The notes under the pieces were generated by a model. That model saw nothing but the letters and a program-made list of their open reading frames with translations. It searched no databases and had not been told where the DNA came from. A stretch of DNA of 64,000 bases from Hymenolepis diminuta (Eukaryota; Platyhelminthes; Cestoda; Cyclophyllidea; Hymenolepididae), in assembly GCA_900708905.1 (NCBI GenBank), contig CAADRB010000038.1, positions 569,892-633,891 on the forward strand, read 5' to 3'. The first letter of the stretch is position 1; the number at the start of each line of letters is the position of its first letter. Shown here in pieces: positions 12,521 to 27,000 of this stretch. The translations under genes and the position numbers were made by a program.

Positions 12521-15046
12521 AATACCAGTGCTGAGTTTCCCTCTTAATTAGATGTATGGCATCCATCTTATGTGATTTCCATACTCACGTCATCAGTCAA
12601 GTTGAAGTGATTTATTGCAACTTTTACAAGGCTTGGGAATAGAAGAATAAGCATTAAAATCGATCAGATATGTTTAATATCTTTCTTATACTACCAATCT
12701 AGATAGTTCAGGGAATGTTCTCACAAGTTCATATAACTTATGTATAATTAACGCCTTTTTTGTAACACAGTCCTTGCTAACAAAATGGAAACCTCTTATT
12801 ATGTCATGAAGCTTTTCCTAGTTAGAATAATGAACTGAATTTTTTTGGATTATGGTATTTTTAGTTAAGATGGGGACTTTATACCTTTCTTGATCTATTG
12901 AAGGTTTTTGATGAAATTAAGAATAATATTATCCACAACAAAATATGGCCCTCTAGGTTCAACACCCTCTGTTCACGACTTGATAACCCGGGTCGTTCGA
13001 ATATGTATATATTCATATATTCCGATTATCTGAAAACGTATTCGATTTTTATTTGTAGATAATCTACAACTTACCGCAGATCTTGGAAAGTTCAGTAAAT
13101 TGGAATATGTAGCGGTTCATCGATGTCTCAAATTAGCAGCAGAGTTTATTAAGAAGCGTTGGTTCTGAACAGGCCAGAAAAAATATAAATGATGTAAAAA
13201 TGTTTTCATGTTTAAGCTTGACTTACTACGCAAAATGTGCACGAAGGAATAAGTTCAGTATCAAAGTGAAGCAAAATGGTTATTATTCAATAAATTATTA
13301 TTCTTATATTATTAATATTTCTCTCCTTTTCAAAGTATTTTCGAATGTGTCCTTAAGACGATCAATAAAATTTTCCTCTTATTGGCTAAAATCAATTGAA
13401 AACGATGCATTTCTTAATGAACTTGCTCAGTTTTCATTCTTCAAACCCTTTACGAATTTTGTCGCAATACTGCTGGAAAGAGGCAGAGCCAGTATCCAAA
13501 TACTAATAGGAGAAAGCAATGAAGGTGTCTTCCTTCAGTGGAAATAAACAGAACATTCTCCGTGGGTAGAAGAGATAAAAGTTCTATATACGGCAGTCAG
13601 CTAACTAGAAAAATTCCATAAATGAAGGATGATTCATTGTTTGGATTGAGTGAAGATGCGATGGGAAGAAAAGTTTCATATAGTGATTACAACTTAAGAG
13701 AGCAGTTACGGTCACCTCAAAAGTCTTCAATAAAAATTTATTTAATGAATAAAATGGTGGTCGAATTATATCAATATAGCGTGGAATTGGTATATTACTA
13801 ACCGTTTAAGTTAAAAGCGGATCGGAGAGTATAAATGAGTGCTAATTTCATCAATAAAGTTACTTTAAGACCTCGAATAAGTTGGGCTTGGAGGTATTAC
13901 CTTAGAGAATTAATGATCTTCTTTTAGGTTAACCGGATACAACCGTCTTTTCCATAATAAGAAAAGCAACAGTTAGGTTTGAACTGTGAGTCTATTCAAC
14001 AACTGTAAAGGAATGGGAAAGGTAAGAGAAAGGAGTAGAAAGCAGAATAGGGATTTGGAAGGAAGAGCGAGTAGAACCGGGTTGTGCCAAACAATGCGCT
14101 TTGAATTTACATTCTTCATTCATCAGATGGGCAATAGCTTTATCAACGAACAATTAGGGCAGCACAGAGTCATGAGTCAACATGGTAGAATGTCACAGGT
14201 ATTTTGGGACCGAGATTATATGATAAATATAAATAACCGCAGAAATAGCTCAGGAAAATATATTCTATCTACACAAAACGACTGTTTGACAACACTTGAA
14301 TTCAATGGGCATAGAAATTACTTTCTCCATAGTGAATTTATAATTAATGGGTTTGCTTGAACTTTAAATGTAGCAAGTAATCCTATTGTAAGGCGTTAAA
14401 ATCATTCGCACAATTTTCATTTTTATACAATTTCATCAATATAAGCTTAATACTTTTATATATTTTAAAATATTAGCCAAAATCTAAATGCATTTTATTA
14501 AAGGTGGCCTCATATACCTTGTTGTTCAATTTTAATTCCATGCTTTATTTTTTTCCAAAGAAAACGTTTATTTGGCACCTCAAACAAATTTTATTTTTAG
14601 TGAATACGCGAAGCGCGTCGTGTGATACTAACAACGTTAGCAATAACAGCTGGTTTATTATTCCAGAATAGCTGAAGGAAAGTCATATTGGTGGCAGTAT
14701 TATTTTGCAGTCATCTTCTCGTCCTCTACTCTGCTTATACCATGACTTGCACACGTACAGGTATAAGCGCAAGCACTACCAACGACGAATAACTTGCATT
14801 TTGTGTAGTTTTCCCTCTTCCCCAACCCACCCCCCTTACAGGACAACTAAATTACTTTCAGGTGAGTACAAGAGATTGGATGTCAATTCTCCTACCCCAC
14901 TCCCACGTCTTACTCTGTCTCCCCTACTCCTGGTACACAGTAGCCCGGTAAAGTGAGGCGTGACTCACCGTCTAAATCACTGAAATATACGCGTGTACAT
15001 TTATGCGAGTAGTGCGCGCTTGAGGCCTTCTTTTGCCCCTCTCCTT

Positions 15047-15058
15047 CCCCCCCCCCCC
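15047..15058 (+). repeat. Homopolymer run of 12 C
   Basis: A perfect C12 run inside a pyrimidine-rich island (about 14700-15180). A similar C10 run is at 6771-6780. Either run may be miscounted in an assembly. Confidence 0.85.
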
Positions 15059-17104
15059 TCCCAGCAGCTTTCTACCATTCCTTCCCGACATACTCTTAAT
15101 TTCTACTCAAAGACGATGTGCTCGGTGGCTTACATCCATATCATTTTCCTGCAGTACCAGCGAGGGAGTAAGTGAGTGAGTGATGGTAGTACGGTGGGTA
15201 TATTTCTGAACAAATTATTCATCCCTTCAGTGCTGATTTGCCTGTCCTTTTATATGCGAAAAATTATACCTGAATTTCCCACTGTTTAAAATCCTCACTT
15301 GTCTTATTATTACTGATTTAACACTTGAAGTCCTACTGTTTAGCATCATCAAAAAGTTAAAAAAAGAGCATTATTGCTAGCATTTATTTTTAAATCAAAA
15401 CAAGCTTTTGCTAGTTTTAATCATGGAATAATATAAAAACAAGCGAACCATTCCAGTCTAGTCGTATAGGAGTATATAATGAAGTTAGTGCATCAAAAGA
15501 GCATAACTTTATTAAAATTCTGGAAGTACTGAATTATCCACATTCTTGTAAACGATATATAATTCACACTGCCATATCTAACTGTTTCAAAGCTCGATTT
15601 CCATAAGGTGGTGCCTGGGTTTCTGGTTGAGTTCATATGCGGGATATTCAGTGTCTGATCAATTGATATAACTGAATAGTTAATAATGTCACATTGATTT
15701 CCTTGTATCATCTTGCAACCATAAGCAGGTAGATGAGAATGACAAAGGATTTTAAATGTAAAAGAGTTCTCTCGAATTCGCCTTAAGTGATTATAAAACA
15801 GTAATAAGAATGATTATTTATCGATCTTTTACTGGGCAAGCAAAAGAAGAAAATAACGCTTAAATAGATGTTTCACTTGATCTCCTTCAATAGTTTTCCC
15901 TTAAACAGGGTTCTTTAAGGTTAACAGGCCGTCTTTATCTTTTAAAAACTATTATATGATGATTTGAAATAAACTCCTCGTTTTCTTTGTCCTTTTTATA
16001 TGCGGTAATTTTTACACGGATTGCTTCATTTATTTACCACTGTAAGTAATGTTTACAAATAATGTCATCAAGTGTTGGTAAAGAAAACTGAAAGAATAAG
16101 GTCTAATAAACACTGTAGTGACAAATATAATCGAGTTTAACTTAATATTCCGGAGGAGTTTTCCTCCTACTTACTGACGGCAAAAAATAACTACACATTG
16201 CAATAATATAAAGAATAGGAAAGGGAAGCTATGGTTTTTGACTTTCACTAAAAGTACGAAATGGAGTTTAAAATTAAAACTGTAGGTGCATTCAATTCTA
16301 CTTCGGGACATCCTCATCCACGAGATACCGTTTTCATTCCTTCATTGAGATATTCTCAGTAGTATAATTAAAGCTAGTTAAGTATAATGAACTTAAGTAC
16401 GTACTTCCACTATCGGAAAATCTGAAATCGAAATTATTGTAATATTTACTTTTTCTGGTGACAAGAAGCATTAAATTTTACTTAAGAAGTCAAAAGGAAC
16501 TCTTATTGTGTGCCGATCTCTCAATAATCTTTGGGTATTTTATTCCTTACTTAATTTAAAAAAAAACGACAATTTTCATGGATCGTTTCCTCATTTTATT
16601 ATGACTTCTTTTACAAATATGCCAAATGGTATAAATGAAAGTCTTTCATTTTTCGATTTATCAATGCATTTCATATTTTTCACTTACGTTATTTGGATTA
16701 TAATCAAACCAAATCCGGTCTGCTTCTCAGTTTTCATATGAAGGAAATGAAAATCAGAAACATGTTTTATTAACGTCCGTTACATTTTGTGAACATACCA
16801 GTCTTTAGGACACTGCGGTCAATCTTGATGTCTGAGATCAATATTACTGGTAAGGCTTAACCACAATGTGAATCTTAACTCATGTTTGCATGAACAGGAA
16901 AGGAAAAAAAAGGAATTTGAAAAATCACGACGATTGTTCGATGAACAAGTAGTCATCATTAAGAAAAACCTTAAAGAAATTTATTCCTTCAGCAAACTTA
17001 TTTTTGAGGAACAAATTGCCTATCCGGAGCAGATCGATTCAGCAGTTTAACTTTCTTAACCAATCTTGAAATGACCTATCTTCAAGGAAGAAAAATTCAG
17101 GTTT

Positions 17105-17385
17105 ATAATCGGTAGAAGACTAAAAAATACTCTCAAAGGATTTCAGATTTGCCTAATACTAGGAAGCAGAATCAAATATTTTCGATGTAGCTGAGAGAAA
17201 TTCACAGGCTTCATCCCTCAGGCAATGAATCATAGATTATTGAATTCTCAAGTTCGTATCTGAGGAGAAAATCTCGTCACTGATTCAATCATTGTCTAAT
17301 AAGCAATTTTGTTTTCATAATGGAAAATCTACAGTGCGTTTGGTCTTCTCTCTACCTCCTTCTGGGTCTAAGAGAGGCTAGGTAA
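17105..17385 (+). repeat. Dispersed repeat, family F, copy 2
   Basis: Partner of 6490-6815, with the same order of conserved blocks (TCAAATATTTTCGATG, GAGAGAAATTC, AGATTATTGAAT, pyrimidine tract, TTCTGGGTCTAA). Limits are approximate. Confidence 0.5.
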
Positions 17386-20179
17386 AATATATCTCCAGTG
17401 GACATCTAACAATGTCGCAGAGGCAGAACTGATTAATCTGTACTGCCTACCGTTATGTCATGGCAACATAGGGTAATATTACTCATTTTAAGAAGAACGA
17501 CTGTAAGAATATGTTAAGAATGCATATTGTTAGGTGGTTCCCAATCTTAACTTCCTCTCCTTTTATTTCTAATAATAAGAATATACTTACTTATAAATAA
17601 TGAATATCACATTTAATACACATGCGTTTAAGTCAAGAGTTACAGTTGGATAATGCGAATTCCTTCAATGAGTACTTCAGATACCAATCTAGGTGGAAGA
17701 TTTCCACTTATAAAGCGATAACTGGTCCTGATATTAATAAAATGAAATCTTTTAGACGCTATGTTTCGACTCCAAAACCTTTATATGCAAGACAGTGGAA
17801 GAGAATAATATAGCCGCATCCTAATATAAACAAATGATAATAGAATTTTTGGAGATTATTACAAATTTATTCCGGTACAACCTAATAATTTGTAATCGAA
17901 ATATGAGAAACTAGTAGAATCATAGTAAAACTGTGGTTAACTGAGGTTAAGATAATACATCTGTTTGAAGTGGAAAAGTATATTTTCAGCACGCTTGAAT
18001 AGTTAAACCTAACCACCAAGTAATAGTCTTACCTCGTCAAAACTTCAGTCATCGCCTGTAGCTAATTGATTTTGACAGTTCTGGTTCTCTCCCTTCATTT
18101 TTGCCTTTTCTCAAGTGAAAAATGTTGATGAAAACATGAACGACATTATTTTCTTTCTAAAATTACGAGTTATAAAAATTCTACTAATAACGTGTGGAAA
18201 TTTTCCTAAAAATAAATGAAATCCTTAATGAATAAAATTAATTTAAACAGTTTTTGATTTCCTCAGGATGAAATTTCAAATTTTTTGTTTAATAGGCAAA
18301 TTTATATCGAACTGAAAAAATAAATAAAATATTTTCTTGATTTCCATTCTTATGAATAGAAGGTATTTTGTTTATTTTCCTACCATCTTAAATCTGATTC
18401 CCAGTCTAGTCCTTGTGATTCAAATGCTTTTAAGCCTACTCTGTTAATAAAAAGAAGACTGGTTTGAAACACAATGACAAATACTCGACTAAAAAGAAAA
18501 GAAATGAAGTACATCTAAACTTTATTCACAAAAAGCTTTTAAAATAACATAACAATACAAACAGTGCATGCATACTCAAAAATGACAATAAAAGAATGAA
18601 GTCTAGGTAAGATGGTGAGGTGAGGTGAGGCGAATCTAAGAGCGCCTCAGTAGCAAAATTTTAGTCTCTCATTCTCCTCATGCATTTCCTCGTACGTTAT
18701 GTAACCAAGAGAGAATGGAGAAGTATTGTAGCTCCCCTCCCAAGCTATCCATCAATTCTCTCTTCCCAGGGTGGATGAATGGAGGTTCTGCACAATAGTG
18801 ACAGGGTAGGGTGAGGAGGGGGGAACAAACAATGAGAATTAAGCGACGGCTTCAAAGCTTTTAGTAACCTTGGTAACGCTAATGGAATCTCGGAAGCAGG
18901 AATTCATCCGTTTGTCTCCCTTCCTCCCTACGTTGAGTGAGCTCGACTTTCTCTGCGGGCTTGGTGCATCCGTATCACCTTGGCGCGAGCGCATAAATCC
19001 GCGCGCGTGTGAAATGATAATGGAATGGTGATAATAATAATGAAACAATAAAATTAATTATGAAAACAATAAATGGGAGGGAGGGAAAATGAGAGGAAGT
19101 AAAATTAACTAATGGACGATTAGATTTTTGTGTGCCTAATTGTAAAATAAAACTGTTTTGGGGTTCATTAAGAAAATCTAATTTGCACGAAAATATTTTG
19201 TTATTATCTATCTCGTCAATTACTCAAATCGAAGTAACCGCTTTTACTCTTACTGTGGAGAAAACAGAAGGTACCCTGGAATTGCTCGGACTGAGATACT
19301 CTAAGTTGGTATTATCCAGTAATCAATTCCGAAATTGTATCATATCATGACGTTTATTTCGTACAATTACTGCATTGAAATAAAAATTTGATTCCTTTAT
19401 TTGTTTATTTATTTTATTTGAATAAAAATAGGGTATAAAAAGCAATATTCTGACTGGATTTGTAAATCTTTCAGTGCGATACTTTCTAAGTGGGGGTGAA
19501 AGTGAAATATGACGGTTTCAATATTAAAACCAAAAATTTTCATATAAATAGTGTAGCGATATAAACTGGATATTTGATGATATTCTTTTAGCATGAAGCT
19601 TAGCTTTTAAGGCGGTTGAGCAGTGAAAATTCCGTTAGATATTGATTTTCAAGAGCACGGCTTCGAATTCCTCTGAATTCGTTTAAGCAAACCTTTTATA
19701 AGTGAGTTCAAATAGGTGAGGAAAGCGTACTAAATATTTAGGAGTGGTACAGGTCCAAAATTTGTATTTAATTTAGGTTTCTAAATTCTTGGATGAGGAG
19801 TAACCTTCGAGTCGAAGATGGCTTGGAGGCTTTCGACTAAAATAACGAACAAGTTATTGGGATCAAAAACTCAAATTCTTTTCCTCATATATTTTAATGA
19901 TGTTATTCCCCAAAATTTTGTCCTTAAACACCTCTTAGTTCTTTAGAAAATAACTCATAGTTCAAACGTCTCAGCTGTTATCATTGTGAATCAAGGGAAC
20001 AGCACCTGACTTGATCAGAAGGGCACTTCGAAACTGCTCTTTTGAAGAATTCGCATGCCCCACCTCTCTTGTTGGCCATAATTAACCATTGTGGTCGACT
20101 ATCTGCATAATCAAATTTGCACTAATGGGCACCGATCTGGTAACCTCTGACCACACAGGAATTCAATATACCTGAAAAC

Positions 20180-20300
20180 CTCTCTTCCTAACACCTGTCC
20201 CTCCAGTAATATCTCGGAAAGTAGCATTCCAAACTCAGATCCATATTTCTGTCCTTTCTAACATCAGTAGAGATTTAGAGTTTTATTAAATTTGGTATTG
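20180..20300 (+). repeat. Dispersed repeat, family C, partial copy
   Basis: Weak match to 5450-5640 and 41695-41850 through the block AACATCAGTAGAGATTTAGAGTTTTATT, compared with TTCATGTCGGCAGAGATTAGAGTTTATT in the third copy. It is the most diverged of the three. Confidence 0.3.
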
Positions 20301-22469
20301 ATATATAATTATAATTATTTCAAGATTTAACAGTTAACCTCTTTACGCGAATTCAACTTCTTGCTTTGAACATAATGTGCACTAATTTTTACTTAAAAAT
20401 TTTATGGGGCGTCATTTAAACAAAACATTTATCTTAAACTAGCTATTCTATTCCACTAATAATCATTTTCCAGTCATTAATGTAATATTTCATTTTAATA
20501 ATCGTAATTAATCATCGATCCTTTTTTCGCTTTAGTTACAACTTATTCCTTAATAAATTGCTAAGTACTGAGAGGGAAGAAGTTCCTACATGAAAGAAAA
20601 CAGACACTGTTTGGAGCCAGATAAAGGAAAAGTCTAGGCCAAGAGTACCGAAAAGAAAATGAATGCAGCGACAACTTAAATAAACAAAAAGGAGAAGGTC
20701 TGAATTACTTGTTAGTATTAGCGTTGGTGTCATTGCTTATTATCAGCTGTTTTCGCTGCCAAGGAATGTCTTCTTTTTCCATTCTCCTCTTTCCTGGCCT
20801 TCTAATAAGGACATTCATCCACCCCTAGTAGGCGTTGTCGCCAAATTCGCCAGGAGGATACAACAGTTGCTCCTTATCCTCATCCTTTTATCCATAACTT
20901 ATTAATTAATCTTTTTATTTGTTTAGATGTTCAAAATTCACTGGGCACAGGTATATTTTGTTGAACACAGGTTCAACAGACAGTTGTGTTATTGAAGTTC
21001 TCCAATAACAAATGTTCATGTATTTGTCCACAGTACCATTTATTAAACGTCAAATTATATTCCTGCTCGAAAAATGTATTGAAAACTGTGGGCATGTGGA
21101 AATGGCAGTTCTAATATCCATAGGATTTGCGCTTTTTCATTGGCCGTACGAATTTAGGACCACTTAAAGAGTATCAATAATAATTTCATGTAATATATTC
21201 ACCAGAAAACCGTCATGGATTATGACATGCGATTGAAAAACATATTTAACAGATAAGGTAGTGGCCTTTGCAAATGAGGTAAAATAAGCGTAATAGGTTG
21301 ATTTTGACTCAACATGGCGGAATAAAACTAACCATTAATGATAGATCGTATTCAGCATTCACGCGTAGAGGGTCAAATCTCAGTTGGCCATCTCAGTTCC
21401 ATTATACGCAGTGTAGACCTTAAGAAATTAGATTTTCATTCGCTATTATTGTCCTGATTTGCCATTTGTACTTCTATTCCCATCAAATAAAGTATTATTT
21501 ACTGCTGTAATCTGAATAGGAAAAGGAATAGAAAAGCATCGAATTAATATACAGTAGACACTTGCAAAAAGTTTTTTGTTTTGGCAATTCAAAAGAAATC
21601 ACAACATTTTCTTTCAAGGAAACGAAAATTTTTGCATCAGACATTATAAAAGGAGTGCGAATATGAACATAATGCCTTTTAACCACATTTGCTTCTACTC
21701 AGGACTCCTATATCTGATGTACTTCCTATGACACCAAAATTTCCCCTGATGAGTACACATCCCTCATGAATATAGAATGTTCCACAGAAAGTAAATAAAC
21801 TATTTGATCACTGTACAACTAATCATTTCACATTCCTATAATAAGATTATTTTTTCCACTTACAACTGCGATTACCATTTTAAAACAGGCTAATAAATGT
21901 TTTAGGGAATGACGTCTGAACGTGAGAAATCGGTAGGCTTTTAATAGACATGCCGCGAATGGTGAACGAGGTGGTCTATCCATTAGTGCTACGATCTATC
22001 GGGAGTAGGTTTCTGTCCCCTTTTCATCCTAACCATCTACCCTTATTAATTCCCCTACCTACATTTTCTGCCTTTCTTGTCTCGTAAAGAAAGTCTCCCC
22101 CACTCTTCAATCAAGAGGGAAGCCGCGGACTGACTTGAAAGCCAATTAGACATCAGTCTTCGAATGGGGTGGTCAATTTTATCTAATTGATGAAACTTGA
22201 CGAATAACGATAGAATTAAATCCCGAAAAAAGCCATTAGTAGAAATCAAAGATCTACTAATGGTAAGTGTGGTTATGAGTTTTCTTTTATTTATCAACAC
22301 GTGACGTTTCATTATATTTCTAAATGCTCAATTTATTTGTAAATGGCAATGCAAAAAGGCATTACAAATTTTATTCATGGGAAAGCATCTGAGTAAAGGA
22401 AATGGCAAATGAGTCCAGATATGGAACGGGAGAGGGAGTCAGTAAGAAGCAGGTAATGAAACCTTCAAG

Positions 22470-22640
22470 ATTCTTACATGTGTTTCTGTGACGCATAAGT
22501 CAGTACGTGTTTCTACTGGCCACTCTGATTAATCTAGCCAACAGGAAAGGTGGAAGAATGTGAGTTTCTTTTAATATCAGTTCCAAGATAGTTTCCCTCT
22601 TCCCATGTCAAGTGTTGTATACACTTCTCCTAATAGGTTT
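22470..22640 (+). repeat. Dispersed SINE-like repeat, family D, copy 2
   Basis: Shares CTGATTAATCTAGCCAACAG, GAWAGGTGGWAG and GTCAAGTGTTGT-type blocks with 26990-27212, and more weakly with 985-1212. It has no open frame, which fits a short non-autonomous element. Confidence 0.5.
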
Positions 22641-23184
22641 TGGAAAGAGTCTTACCTTATTTGAAAAAATTCAAATAAGGTATATATTCAGTTGTTCATA
22701 TTCTAATAAAGTGATAATGTTTACGTGTAATATCATAATGCTCACATTTGATTATTTGACCACCAGATTCATGGAGTATGTTCATAGTAGTCAGAGCTTA
22801 TTAGCTGTTTGATTTAATTTTCTCAGTTATACCATCTCGATTCACTTGCATTTTCCTACAGCCAGGGGCAGGTGGAAGAGATTAGCAACGATTTTTAGCA
22901 TAACAATGTAATATTTTTTATATCTTGATCTAGTAGCTTTCGAGAATAGTTATAGTATTTTTATGAAATAGTAATATTTAATATGCTTTTAGGAAAATAT
23001 CAGTGTTGAAATCATTGCCACTTCAAAAACAATCATCACTTAACCTTTCTCAGGATTCAAGTTTAATTTGTTTTTGCTCATTTTGAAAATTGAAATATTT
23101 AATAATTAGTAAACGATAGGAACCTTTCTTTTCTACAGATGATTCGATAATCTCAGATGAGTCTAAAATATACCGAGAAGCAAG

Positions 23185-23370
23185 TGCGTCGGTGGTGTAG
23201 CGGTCATGATGCACGTTTGCTATGTCGAGGTCATGGATTTCATGTTTGTCGGTGTACATTCAGTAAACGTCACAATCATCCATGATTGTTAAATCTAATC
23301 AGTAGATGGATATTGGAATTAGGGTTTCTTATCAAAATTGGTGTGAGGGTTTGGAACTTACCGTAAACCG
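23185..23370 (+). repeat. tRNA-like SINE head, family D
   Basis: The sequence GGTGGTGTAGCGGTCATGAT looks like the 5' half of a tRNA with a pol III A-box. It is followed about 30 bp later by GAGGTCATGGATTTCATG, a degraded T-arm or B-box. The copy then runs into GTCGGTGTACATTCAGT, which matches the left part of 985-1212. It does not fold as an intact tRNA on inspection, so a tRNA-derived SINE remnant is the better reading. Confidence 0.45.
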
Positions 23371-24052
23371 ATTTTCATGAAATACTTTATTAACTCAATT
23401 AATATTCATGCTTGAGCATATTTTATCCTTCTGAAGAAAAAGGTTTTCATTTTCTGAGCTGCTTCTGTAAAAAAAGTATTAAATTATTATGAAGCTTTAA
23501 ATTATCAGAATGACGAAATTGTTGGCCAAAAATATAATCCAAAAATTTTCGGCATATCAGAAGTATTTTGCTGTCAAATCATCGCTGAGTTGGCTTTTGA
23601 TATCAAACGATTTCGCCGCTTTTGGATAAGCCATGCTGCTTGCAAATATTTGATTAAAATACATTTATCTTAAAGATAAACAAATTCGTCTACTTTTCAG
23701 TTTTTTTGGTTCTCAAATTAAACATTACTACAAATATTGTAATCATATAAATTCATTTTATTTTATAACACTTATTACTGACGTTGTTGTTAAGAACCAG
23801 AATAGATATTGCTGAAATAACACTATATTTATATATATATAAGTAGTTAGAATGCTTTTACTAAGAATTCAATATCGCGCATTGAATGCACTACACAATT
23901 TGTCAGCAGTAGTAATTAGTAGACTGCAGGGATTATCATCACAAGTTGCGTTAATAGAGTTCAGATAGCCAATAATGGGAATTATCGTTTGGGTGGTAAG
24001 GATATCACATCATAATCGCATCAAGGAAACGCCAGTTGGTAGACTGTGGAAC

Positions 24053-27000
24053 TCAGGTAGATAACGAGGGAGGCCGCAAGCTGATTGGTCGAAGAGTCGT
24101 GAAAGTGGGATCACCCATGGGGAAGACAAAGGAGGAGGATCCATCCATGGGACCACCCGATTGTCCGGGACCACTTGGACCCCCAAAAGACATCCGGTTG
24201 CCACTCATGAACCCATCATCATGTCCCCCATGTGGTCCTCTTTGCAGTGGGTCCATCAAATCAAAAGTTGATACCTAAGTGAGAGAAAAGGCATTGATAT
24301 ACACGGTTCTTCGGACTCCTACCAGTCTCATTTAAACAGCAGCCCAAAGAATCGATTTTATATCCATGTCTCAAGGAGGGAAGTCCAGTAATTCTTTTAG
24401 AGAGATGAAGAAGAAAAGATTAGAGGAAGGCGTTTAATGCACTCAACACCCATCATATTATGACCTCACCACAACAGCCGAAGTATCCGTTAATGGAATT
24501 TTCTCTCTTCTGCATAGTAGGGGGAAGTTAACCTAACCTCTTAAAAATCCCTCTCTCCTACCAATCTCTCCCTCTCCTTAAGCAATGGCAGCACGTCTAT
24601 CATCTAAAAGAATCTGAGCTATATTCTCTCCTGCTACAGCCACTCTCTCCTAAGCTTGCTCTCGGTCGTTCACCCTCCCTCTCTCCCTACCTACCTACCT
24701 CATCTCGTTAATGCGTTTTCGTGGAGTTTATGGCTGGAGAGTGGAGAAGTAAAGGGGGGAGGAAGAAGTCGACTCAACTAAGCCAAAGAGTACACCCGCT
24801 CTTCATGCCCTGAGTATGTTGCCTCCCCCTAGCTTGTCTTCTCTGGCAGTAGCAGTATCGGCATTAGCAGCAGTAGAATCGAACAGAGAATAAGTTGTAG
24901 ATAGGTGAGGGAGTTAGGGAATGGGGGGTTACATTAGCGCACCGGTGTATTTTGGGCGTGTGTTTATATGCGTTAACGCGGGCGCGGCAATACTTGAGTT
25001 AGAGAAGGAAAGCACGCAGCAAGCACCTGAGGACAAATCGCGCCCAGAAGTTTTTATGAGCTTCTGCGAGAGAACATGCTTTTTGATTTGGTGTGTTTGT
25101 GAGAGGGGATTTTGGATAGGGATAGCTCTCTTCTCCTACTAATGCATATTTACTCTTTCAGAGCTTTCACTAATAAAGTGTGAAATGCTGCTGCTTCATT
25201 AAAACACCTAACTACGCCTTAATTTTAAAATGCGGAAGAGTGCTTTTGTACTCGGATAAACATGTTTTAAATTAATTAATCTGTCATTCAGATATTTTTG
25301 CTATTTCGCATAATTAATTACCAGACTGAATCAAAGGGAGATTATTTTCGTAGGTTCTATCAGTGTGCGGTTCATAAGAATGAACGCTTTGATGCAATTA
25401 GAGAGACGTAAAAAAAGCATATTAATTTTCGCTTAAATTAAACATTTTTTCATTAATTTTAAGCATTTATTATTGTACTTTATTTAAATAATAGCTCATG
25501 ATACAAATAGAATCCAAGTTTTTCAAATTACAAAATAATTCATTGAATGGCTGTTTGAACATAATGCCAACTGGAAGAACGTTATAGGATAAGATATACT
25601 AAACGGGGTTATTCTAAACTTCCATTTACTAATATGAAACATTGTCTTAGCTCTTATCGGAAATTTGAGACAAAATTCTACAGAAAACTATATAATTTAT
25701 TTGGTATTTAATGACTTAAAACTCGGGGAGAAGTTGCTGCAGATTAAGAAATCTCATAAATCCTGGAAAATCAAATGAATTAGAAAGAAAAATCAATATT
25801 CTATTGACAGGGATATTTGATGTGGATTAAGGTCGATATATTGAACCGTTGAACAAGAGTGAGTATTTGGATATTCCGACTTCAGTGTAGAAAATGAGAG
25901 ATATTAGGAAGTATGAAACTATCGGTTGTATGTGATTATTTGTGGACATCGGAATCAATGTCACTCAGGCGCAGTAATCAACACTGACTTTTAATACTCC
26001 AAGTTCCGGTTGTTTAAAATCTTATGAAGGCCAACGATGGCTAAAAAGCCAGATTTTCTTCGCTAATGTTAACACTAAGTTATTGCGAGCCTCTTCAAAA
26101 GATCTTTTGAAAAAGCACCAGTATTTACCCGTCTAGCTGAGAAAGGAAGAAGTAAGTAATTTGAATCGGGAGGAATAAATCCCCCACACTCCTTTCTCTA
26201 CTATCTTTATTAATAAATATATATACATATTGTAAATCTTTTTCAAGATAGGATGGAATCGTGAACTTGTATCTAGTGTGATTTTCTTACCAATTGTTGA
26301 AAGGGCGGAAATGATCCATCATCTCCCATTGAGGGTGACAGCATCATGTGTCCGCCACCATTTGCACCAGATCCAGAAGCAGAGGTAGAATTCGGCTGTT
26401 GCGACGGTTTTACATCAACATGTGAGATAGGTGGCAGCATTCCATTGAATATATGTGATGGTGGTCCTTGCGGCGGTGGATACCCCGCCGGTGAAAATCG
26501 ATGAGAATGGGAAGTTGAAGGAGGGGGTGGTGGGGGTGGTGTTGACTCGTCTGGCTTCATGGGACTCGACGTCCCACCACCAGCACTACTCCCATCTCCT
26601 GAAATGCGCTGAACATCAATACCCGAACTGGAGCAGAGCATACTTGGGTCATTGGGCAATGGACTCCCGGCTATCATCGGAACGCCTTGCAATCCGCAAG
26701 GGTGCATTCCATTCTGGGAAGGAATCAGATTGAAACGAGTTATTGGAGTGGATATTATCAAATAGTTAGCTCTGCTATCATTTTCTATCACAATTTCTAC
26801 TGTGTTAGAAATTGTGTGTACTCCTTCTACTGTGGAGTATAAATGATAAAATCTCAATCTTCTCACAATAATACTGATAAATCAGTGATAATGGATACGC
26901 TCACTCACGGAAATAACATTTGTGTGGCTCGAATGAACTCATTTTTAGCTTCCAATTAGTCACTTGCTCCCCCTTCAGGAAGACCGTATATCCAGATGAC

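Larger units (their letters stand above)
11031..24052. other. Gene-poor region between YEATS4 and Islet
   Basis: No gene is supported. The longest frames (13200-13547 and 13986-14360, both plus) have no recognisable motif and no homologue I know. The stretch holds repeat copies at 12062-12520, 17105-17385, 20180-20300, 22470-22640 and 23185-23370. It also has pyrimidine-rich, more GC-rich islands at about 14700-15180 and 18590-19010, which contrast with the AT-rich background and could be regulatory. Confidence 0.55.

Noticed and set aside
13986..14360. 124-codon plus-strand frame
   Set aside because: Looks uninterrupted but matches no family and has no supporting signals. Kept as non-coding.
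21740..21785. CTGATGAG motif suggesting a hammerhead ribozyme
   Set aside because: The required stem II followed by CGAAA is absent, so the core cannot form.
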